Assembly: GCA_030150965.1 (NCBI GenBank)
Contig: JASLEW010000042.1
Coordinates: forward strand, 1-11,519
DNA: 11,519 nucleotides
Origin: Thermoanaerobaculia bacterium
Lineage (GTDB): Bacteria; Acidobacteriota; Thermoanaerobaculia; Multivoradales; UBA5704
Reading direction: 5' to 3'
Made by a program: the position numbers and the translations under genes. Positions 6,749 to 11,519 of the stretch are shown in pieces; the first letter of the stretch is position 1, and every line of letters begins with the position of its first letter. Under the pieces are notes generated by a model. That model searched no databases, was not told where the DNA came from, and saw nothing but the letters and a program-made list of their open reading frames with translations.

Positions 6749-6776
6749 TTGACGCTCGCGCGTATCCCGTGATACT
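6749..6776 (+). promoter_or_regulatory. Candidate promoter of the multicopper oxidase
   Basis: TTGACG (6749-6754) and GATACT (6771-6776) with a 16-base spacer give five and four matches to the sigma70 boxes. Transcription would start near 6783, leaving a leader of about 90 bases. GTATC-CCGT-GATAC (6762-6775) is an exact 5-bp inverted repeat covering the spacer end and the -10 box, where a repressor or activator could act. The spacer is too short for a typical MerR/CueR promoter (19-20 bases). Confidence 0.55.
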
Positions 6777-6873
6777 CGGGAGCTGAAATTCGCGTTCCCA
6801 GCTGAGTCGCATGCACCGCTGCGGCGGGGCGCCGCGGAGGTGCCGGGCGGCGGCGGCAATAGGGGGAGGTCCC

Positions 6874-9198
6874 ATGAGAGATCGAGGAACTTCACGCGGT
6901 GGGCTCCGGCCCGCCATCCTGCTCCTGGCGGCGACGGCGGTGATGGCCGCGACGGGCGTGGCGCGGGCGCAGACTTCCATCACCTGCCCGCAGATCGTCC
7001 CCACCGAGCTGAAGGAGCCGCCGGTGATCCCGGCGGTCGGCGGCAGGATCGACACCACGTTCCGGATTCAGCTCCAGCAGCTGTGCGTGCCGCAGGCGCA
7101 GTCGGACGGCACGGTCAAGAACGTGCCGATGGAGCTGCGGACCTATGTCTACCCGGACCCTGACAAGCCAGGCCAGTGGCGCTCGGGCTTCCCCGGGCCG
7201 ACGCTCAAGCTGCGCAAGCCGTCCACGCCCACCGGCCGCGGCGACAGCCTGGCGATCAACCTGGTCAACGAGCTGCCGCCCGACGGCGGCCACACCTGCG
7301 ACTCCGCCTGCCCGGCATCGACGGTCTGCCCCGACCGGTCGAAGCTGCCGGACCCCACGAAATGCGGCACGTCGCTCGATCCGCTCTGCTGCTGCTGGGT
7401 CAACGTCAATCAGACCTACCCGGACTGCTTCCACGGCGACAACACGACCAACCTGCATTTCCACGGCAGCCACGTGTCGCCGCAGCCGCCGCAGGATTAC
7501 GTGCTGCTGGAGCTGGCGCCCAGGGCCACGGCCGCCGCGGCTCTCCATCCGATGAATCCGCGCGGCAGCGCCGTGGCCGGCGAGTACCAGTACCGGGTGG
7601 ATCCGCTGCCCTACACCCAGCCCGACGGCACGCATTGGTACCATCCGCACAAGCACGGATCGGTCGGCCTGCAGGTGGCCAACGGCATGGCCGGCACGCT
7701 GCTCATCGAGGGACCGTTCGACGACTGGCTGCGCGGCTACTACGACAACAAGCTGGTCGAAAAGCTCCTGGTGATCCAGCAGATCTCCCAGAACACCAAT
7801 CTTTATAATGCCAAGGCGGCGCCGCCGCCGCTGCTGATCAACGGTCAGGTCTCGCCCACGGTCACCATGCGGCCGGGCGAGGTGCAGCGCTGGCGCTTCG
7901 TCAACGCCACGATGCAGGCGTCGGCGCAGGTGTCGCTGCAGTTCCCGGCCAACGTCCAGGTGCGGCAGATCGCCATGGACGGCATCCAGTTCTCGCCGCA
8001 GAACTACGCCGGCCAGCCGCTGTTCATCCCCACCTATCCCAACGTGTTCAAGATCTCGCCCGGCAACCGCGTCGACTTCCTGGTGCAGGCGCCGGCAGCG
8101 GCGGGAAGCTTCACCGTGCGCCAGCGGGTCTTCGGCAACGTCGCCGAGCGCACCGAGCGCCAGCTCCGGCTGCGCGCCCGGGCGGTGACCGCGTTGGCGG
8201 CACCCGAGAGCCAGCTGCTGGCCGCCGCCGAGCAGACCGGCACCTCGCCGATCTTCACCCTGGTGGTCGCGGCGGAGCCGCCGGCGGGCGGCAAGAACCG
8301 TGCGGCGGTGGCGCAGGGTTTCCCGCCGGCGTCGCAATGGCCGCCGCTGCCCCCCTACCTGCGCGACATCACTCCCGGCGAGATCGTGCCGCCGGCGGTG
8401 GTCGAGGACTTCCAGATGAGCTCGGGCCCGGGCAATCCGGCGACGATCTTCACCATCAACGGCATTCAGTACGACAACCGGTGCGTGAACGTGACCACGG
8501 CGGTCGACACCGCCCGCGAATGGACGGTCTACAACAGCAGTCCGCTGCTGCATCCGTTCCACGTCCATACCAATCCGTTCCAGCTGATGGAGCAGGGAAC
8601 GGTGATCGGCGGCAAGCCGGTGGCGTTCGTCAAGTACGCCTCGCCAGTGTGGCAGGACACGGTCGCCCTGCCGGTGGTCAACAGCTCGTGGGACGTCTCG
8701 GCCGGTCCGCTCTACAACAACGCCGACGCCCAGGCGAAGTGCCCCGGCGTCTGCAAGGCGGCGAGCGGCGGCACCTGGAGCGGCCAGTGGGCGACCACCG
8801 TGCCGGGGGTGAACTCGGTGTGCGGTTGCAAGTACACCGGCAACGGTTACGTGAAGCTCCGCCACCGCTACACCGAGTTCACCGGCGAGTACGTGCTGCA
8901 CTGTCACTTCCTCGGCCACGAGGACCGCGGCATGATGTTCGGCGTGCAGACCGTCTGCCGCAACAACCCCTCGTCGTTCGGCAAGGCGCGCACCGGCGGC
9001 CAGCCGGAGTGCGTGGCCGGCAACTACATCCCGGCGGCGCCGCAGTGCCCGGTCACCGCGCACGCGGCCGGCGCCGGGCCGCTGGGCGGAGACGAGGCGG
9101 CGGGGATCCTGGCGGTCAGCGAAGGCGGCGGGGAGGTCGAGGCGCTGGTGACGGACGGGGACTTCCTCGACGACGGGCCGCCGGACGGGCCGTTCTAG
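6874..9198 (+). CDS. Exported multicopper oxidase (laccase-like) with Cys-rich insertions
   Basis: This 774-residue protein begins with a Sec signal peptide: Arg-rich start, hydrophobic stretch about 12-28, cleavage after ARA or AQ near 31-33. All four copper motifs are present: LHFHGSH (His195, His197), HWYHPHKHG (254-262), HPFHVHTN (560-567) and HCHFLGHEDRGMM (676-688). Cys677 and His682 are type 1 ligands with Met687 axial, and the HCH histidines complete the trinuclear centre. It should oxidise a phenol, metal ion or other donor and reduce oxygen to water outside the cytoplasm; the substrate is unknown. At 774 residues it is long for the family (about 500-600). The excess includes a Cys-rich insertion at about 140-186, with nine Cys including a CCC run, before the first copper motif. 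A second, at about 623-652 with four Cys, precedes the last. The ATG at 6874 has GGGGAGGT 3-4 bases upstream and begins the signal peptide; in-frame codons from 6811 do not. It has its own promoter. An acidic, Gly-rich tail ends the protein. Confidence 0.92.
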   Translation: MRDRGTSRGGLRPAILLLAATAVMAATGVARAQTSITCPQIVPTELKEPPVIPAVGGRIDTTFRIQLQQLCVPQAQSDGTVKNVPMELRTYVYPDPDKPGQWRSGFPGPTLKLRKPSTPTGRGDSLAINLVNELPPDGGHTCDSACPASTVCPDRSKLPDPTKCGTSLDPLCCCWVNVNQTYPDCFHGDNTTNLHFHGSHVSPQPPQDYVLLELAPRATAAAALHPMNPRGSAVAGEYQYRVDPLPYTQPDGTHWYHPHKHGSVGLQVANGMAGTLLIEGPFDDWLRGYYDNKLVEKLLVIQQISQNTNLYNAKAAPPPLLINGQVSPTVTMRPGEVQRWRFVNATMQASAQVSLQFPANVQVRQIAMDGIQFSPQNYAGQPLFIPTYPNVFKISPGNRVDFLVQAPAAAGSFTVRQRVFGNVAERTERQLRLRARAVTALAAPESQLLAAAEQTGTSPIFTLVVAAEPPAGGKNRAAVAQGFPPASQWPPLPPYLRDITPGEIVPPAVVEDFQMSSGPGNPATIFTINGIQYDNRCVNVTTAVDTAREWTVYNSSPLLHPFHVHTNPFQLMEQGTVIGGKPVAFVKYASPVWQDTVALPVVNSSWDVSAGPLYNNADAQAKCPGVCKAASGGTWSGQWATTVPGVNSVCGCKYTGNGYVKLRHRYTEFTGEYVLHCHFLGHEDRGMMFGVQTVCRNNPSSFGKARTGGQPECVAGNYIPAAPQCPVTAHAAGAGPLGGDEAAGILAVSEGGGEVEALVTDGDFLDDGPPDGPF

Positions 9199-9216
9199 CC
9201 GCCGGCGTGATCGAGA

Positions 9217-9246
9217 GCCGGCGCCCTGGAAGCCCAGGGCGCCGGC
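9217..9246. terminator. Perfect 13-bp stem-loop between convergent genes
   Basis: GCCGGCGCCCTGG (9217-9229), loop AAGC, then CCAGGGCGCCGGC (9234-9246) pair without a mismatch. The hairpin starts 19 bases after the oxidase stop and faces the convergent small peptide gene that ends at 9473. It is very stable and lies where a terminator is expected, but no T run follows in either direction; in high-GC genomes such hairpins often still end transcription. Confidence 0.7.
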
Positions 9247-9472
9247 CCCGCCCGTCTCCCCGCAGGCGTCGGCAGCGCCGGCCCGTTGACCATCCTGGCG
9301 GCCTCCGGCTCTATCCCGAGAACCACCTGATGCCGGACGGGCGCATCTATCTGACCCGTCAGCCGTGGCCGCGGCTGGCCGCGGCTGGCCGTGGCGCACC
9401 ACGCGGCGCTGACGGCGGTGGAGCGGCCGGCTGCCGCCGGGAGCCGCGGTGCCGCTCAGGCCCCGGGGCGCC
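9247..9472. other. Convergent intergenic stretch with a short tandem repeat
   Basis: No gene is supported here. GCGGCTGGCC is repeated at 9371-9380 and 9381-9390, with degenerate partial copies on each side. A short piece of plus-strand frame (9285-9365) reads like protein, with LRLYPENHLMPDGRIYLTRQ at its centre. It recalls the Y-P-x-x-x-x-L-P-D-G-R turn of galactose-oxidase/kelch proteins, but it has no start or frame of its own and may be a decayed remnant or chance. GCCCCGGGGC (9460-9469) is a loopless palindrome next to the small peptide stop. Confidence 0.35.
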
Positions 9473-9634
9473 TCAGCAGCCCTCGCTCCAGCACGTGCCC
9501 GAGCAGCAGATGAAGATGTGGTGGCTGACGCAGCCCGAGACCACGCACGCGCCGGCCGGCCGCTCCCGTGCCGAGGCCAGGAGCGCCAGGACGACCAGGA
9601 CGGCGAGCGCGGACAGCTTTCGTATCTTGCTCAT
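9473..9634 (-). CDS. Small secreted cysteine-rich peptide
   Basis: This gene encodes 53 residues. Residues 1-29 form a Sec signal peptide: basic MSKIRK, hydrophobic core LSALAVLVVLALLA (7-20), then a cleavage region ending PAGA (an AxA site). The mature part of about 24 residues has six Cys (30, 35, 43, 44, 48, 53), including a CC pair and two His, the density of a disulfide-knotted toxin, defensin-like peptide or metal-binding peptide. Cys30 directly follows the signal region, but the box reads AGAC rather than L-x-G-C, so a lipoprotein is possible, though less likely. The ATG at 9634 is decided by AAGGAGAG on the minus strand, ending 5 bases upstream; the much longer frame it sits in runs antisense to the ligase and is a shadow. 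I do not recognise a family. It converges with the oxidase and diverges from the ligase. The six-Cys pattern differs from the peptide at 3697, which has a GG leader rather than a Sec signal. Confidence 0.65.
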   Translation of the reverse strand: MSKIRKLSALAVLVVLALLASARERPAGACVVSGCVSHHIFICCSGTCWSEGC

Positions 9635-9707
9635 TGCACTCTCCTTATTGCGTTTCACCGCGAGACCGGCGGGCGGGGCCGGTTGTCCCGCATCCCGCGC
9701 CTGCCGG

Positions 9708-9722
9708 TACTCATATAGTGTT
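9708..9722. promoter_or_regulatory. AT-rich segment between divergent genes, possible promoter region
   Basis: TACTCATATAGTGTT is the only AT-rich stretch between the peptide gene (minus) and the ligase (plus). It holds TATAGT on the plus strand (9715-9720) and TATATG on the minus strand, both good -10 boxes. I could not find a convincing -35 at 16-18 bases for either direction, so the direction and start are uncertain. Confidence 0.3.
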
Positions 9723-9731
9723 GGGCAGGCT

Positions 9732-9932
9732 ATGGAGTGGGTCGGCACGCGGGAGATTCTGCTCCGGGCAGATCCGGCAGCGGGCTGCAACCTGCCGGAC
9801 GCGGCCTGCCGCCGATCAAGAGCGTCGCGATTGCGAATCGAGCCGAAGGACTTCCTGGCCAGAGCCGTTCCCGAGGTGGTGCCCCAGGCGCTCGCGAGCG
9901 CCGGCCGGCGGCGCCGCGAGGCCCGGCGATGA
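9732..9932 (+). CDS. Doubtful small reading frame overlapping the ligase start (ATGA)
   Basis: An ATG at 9732 opens 66 codons that end in TGA at 9930-9932, overlapping the ligase ATG at 9929 by four bases (ATGA), as in coupled genes. The ribosome site is poor (GGGCAGG close to the ATG). The first half uses codons unlike the neighbours; the second half (about LRIEPKDFLARAVPEVVPQA onward) has the high third-base GC of real genes here and a helical character. No domain is recognised. It may be a small real gene, a start further downstream such as a TTG near 9830, or leader sequence. The overlap is the main reason to list it. Confidence 0.25.
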   Translation: MEWVGTREILLRADPAAGCNLPDAACRRSRASRLRIEPKDFLARAVPEVVPQALASAGRRRREARR

Positions 9933-11519
9933 GCGAGGCCCCGGCCCGCGGCCCCATCCAGGACGCGATGGGCGAGTGCCTGGCCCGCCACCGCGGCCGC
10001 CCGGCGCTGGCCGGCTCGGCCACGGCGCTCTCCTACGAGGAGCTCGGCGCGCGGATCGCGGATGCCGCCCGGACGCTGCGCGGCGCGCTGCGGGCGGGGA
10101 GCGGGCAGGCCGGCGGGACGGCGGACGCGCCGCGCCACGTCGGGTTCTGGATGGGCAACGGGCCCGCCTACGTGATCCTGTATTTCGCCGCGCTCCATGG
10201 CGGCGACCTGCCGCTGCTGCTCGACGCCAACTTCAATACCGGCGAGATCGCATCGATCCGCGGCGACTGCGGCCTGGACGCGCTGATCTGCGAGCCGAGG
10301 AAGGCCGCCGCTCTCGCGCTCCCCGGCCTGGGCGAGGCGGTGCCGTGGGCGGACGACGCGGACGACGCCGTCATCCTGCCGCTCCACCGCCAGGGTGACG
10401 CGCCGGCGGCGCGGCCCCGCCCGGCGACGCAGGTCTGCCGCTTCACCTCCGGCACGACCGGGCGGCCGAAATGCCTGGAGTTCAGCGGCGAGGCGGTGGT
10501 CGCGGCGGCGCGCAACTGGGTGCTGGGCACGGGCATGAAGGCCACCGACCGGACGCTCTGCCTGGCCGCCCTGTCGAACGGGCTGGCGTTCAACACCTCG
10601 CTGCTCTCGACCTTCCTGGCCGGCGGCGAGCTGCACTTCCTGGAGGGGACGCCGCTGACGCGGCCGGTGGCGCGGCGGATCGCGGCGTGCGGCATCACCC
10701 GGCTGGTGGCCTTCCCGGCGCTGTACCGCAACTTCGTCGCGCCCGGCGGCCCGGAGCCGCAGACGATGGCGAGCCTGAGCCACGCCATCTCGGCCGGCGC
10801 CCCGCTGTGGCCCGACGTGCGCGAGGAGTTCCGCGCCCGCTTCGGGCTCGACATCTCCGATTACTACGGGATCGCCGAGACCGGACCCTGCACCTTCGAG
10901 CGCAGCGCCGTGCACCACACCGGTCTGGGCGAGCCGCTGCCCGGCGTCGAGCTGCGGATCGCCCACGGGGCGGACGACCGGACGGCGCCGGCCGAGGCCG
11001 CGGACGGCCCGGCCGCCGCGGGGGCCGAGGAGAGCGGCGAGGTGCTGGTGCGCACCTCGTCGATGGCGAGCGGCTATCTCAACTTTCCCGGGCTCTTCGA
11101 AAGCCGTGTCGATGCCGCCGGCTTCTATCATTCGGGCGACCGCGGGCGGATCGTCGACGGGCGGCTCCATCTCACCGGGCGGACCGCGGATCACATCAAC
11201 GTCGCCGGCCGCAAGATCGATCCGACGGAGATCGTCGGCGTGGTCTCCGCGCTGCCGGGGGTCACCGACGCGGTCGCCTTTCCCGACGAGGACCTCAACC
11301 GCGAGACCCTGGTGCATCTCGTGGTCGTGGCCGCGAGCGGCGAGGTGACGCGGGCGGCGGTGGCCGCGGCCTGCCGGTCGCAGCTCGCCCCCTACAAGGT
11401 GCCGGGGCGCATCAGCTTCGTCGGCGAGATCCCGCGCACCGGCATCGGCAAGCCGCGGCTCGCCCTGCTCAGGGAGCAGCTGCGGGCGGGCGCCGCGGCG
11501 GCGGAGCGATCGTCCACCG
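9929..11519 (+). CDS. ANL-family adenylate-forming enzyme (acyl-CoA synthetase/AMP ligase), 3' truncated
   Basis: The frame is open from ATG 9929 to the right edge (530 codons seen), with the order of motifs of AMP-binding enzymes. Motif A3 is FTSGTTGRPK (172-181), the ATP phosphate loop; A5 is YYGIAETG (312-319); A7 is YHSGD (400-404), whose Asp holds the ribose; A8 is the hinge GRTADHINVAGRKI (417-430); and A10 is PRTGIGKPR (502-510) with the adenylation Lys508. It should activate a carboxylic acid as acyl-AMP and pass it to CoA or a carrier thiol; the acid is not predictable here. Almost the whole protein is present, since A10 normally lies near the end. An Ala/Asp-rich insertion lies at about 347-370 before the A7 region. 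The ATG has CGAGG 7 bases upstream. Codon pattern and motifs are clear even though a long antisense frame covers the same DNA. The next gene, outside the window, would show whether it belongs to a biosynthetic cluster. Confidence 0.9.
   Translation, partial: MSEAPARGPIQDAMGECLARHRGRPALAGSATALSYEELGARIADAARTLRGALRAGSGQAGGTADAPRHVGFWMGNGPAYVILYFAALHGGDLPLLLDANFNTGEIASIRGDCGLDALICEPRKAAALALPGLGEAVPWADDADDAVILPLHRQGDAPAARPRPATQVCRFTSGTTGRPKCLEFSGEAVVAAARNWVLGTGMKATDRTLCLAALSNGLAFNTSLLSTFLAGGELHFLEGTPLTRPVARRIAACGITRLVAFPALYRNFVAPGGPEPQTMASLSHAISAGAPLWPDVREEFRARFGLDISDYYGIAETGPCTFERSAVHHTGLGEPLPGVELRIAHGADDRTAPAEAADGPAAAGAEESGEVLVRTSSMASGYLNFPGLFESRVDAAGFYHSGDRGRIVDGRLHLTGRTADHINVAGRKIDPTEIVGVVSALPGVTDAVAFPDEDLNRETLVHLVVVAASGEVTRAAVAAACRSQLAPYKVPGRISFVGEIPRTGIGKPRLALLREQLRAGAAAAERSST

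Noticed and set aside
4043..6772. 909-codon plus-strand frame
   Set aside because: It is out of phase with three recognised genes and gives Arg/Gly/Pro-rich sequence; a high-GC artefact.
3846..7058. 1070-codon minus-strand frame
   Set aside because: It runs antisense through the methyltransferase and both storage subunits and into the oxidase, with Arg/Gln/His-rich sequence and no domain; the plus-strand genes have intact motifs and spacing.
9371..9390. Tandem GCGGCTGGCC copies as a CRISPR or other array
   Set aside because: Only two full 10-base copies with no spacers; a simple local duplication.
6892..9402. 836-codon minus-strand frame opposite the oxidase
   Set aside because: Antisense shadow; the oxidase on the plus strand carries all copper ligands and a signal peptide.
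9635..11317. Upstream extension of the small peptide frame on the minus strand (614 codons in all)
   Set aside because: The extension is antisense to the ligase and has no domain; the real start is the ATG at 9634, marked by a strong ribosome site and signal peptide.

Overview
The window is about 70% GC and reads as chromosomal DNA from a high-GC Gram-negative-type bacterium. Genes start mostly at ATG with good GGAGG-type ribosome sites, promoters are sigma70-like, and two proteins carry Sec signal peptides. The double-glycine lanthipeptide-type leader, the tandem molybdenum-storage-type kinases and the GC level together suggest Acidobacteriota (Thermoanaerobaculia-like). This is inference only; a myxobacterial or proteobacterial source is not excluded. 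No tRNA, rRNA, CRISPR array, transposase or phage gene was seen.

Layout, left to right. (1) 3-389 (+): the 3' end of a GT4-type glycosyltransferase, cut by the left edge. (2) 629-2473 (+): a large TPR protein with two C-terminal membrane helices. (3) 2513-3487 (-): a complete metal-dependent amidohydrolase of the gamma-resorcylate decarboxylase/ACMSD type, convergent with the TPR gene. (4) 3697-3867 (-): a 56-residue ribosomal peptide precursor with a class I lanthipeptide-like leader, a GG(G) cleavage site and a core with five Cys. (5) 4077-6635 (+): a probable operon with a SAM methyltransferase and two paralogous amino-acid-kinase-fold proteins that match the two subunits of the molybdenum storage protein. 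(6) 6874-9198 (+): an exported multicopper oxidase with all four copper motifs and two Cys-rich insertions, behind its own promoter. A perfect 13-bp hairpin (9217-9246) follows it. (7) 9473-9634 (-): a 53-residue secreted peptide with six Cys in its last 24 residues. (8) 9929-11519 (+): an ANL-family adenylate-forming enzyme running off the right edge, possibly coupled by an ATGA overlap to a doubtful 66-codon reading frame.

How the parts may fit together. The methyltransferase and the two storage-type subunits are tightly spaced behind one promoter, so they probably act as a unit; the pair would make a hetero-oligomeric cage that stores molybdate or tungstate using ATP. The multicopper oxidase follows on the same strand but has its own promoter and leader, so it is a separate export-directed unit. 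The two small Cys-rich peptides are the most novel content. One looks like a RiPP precursor without maturation enzymes nearby, the other like a Sec-exported disulfide-rich peptide. Neither is linked to its neighbours by more than proximity. Many very long reading frames opposite or out of phase with these genes are GC-driven shadows and were left out.
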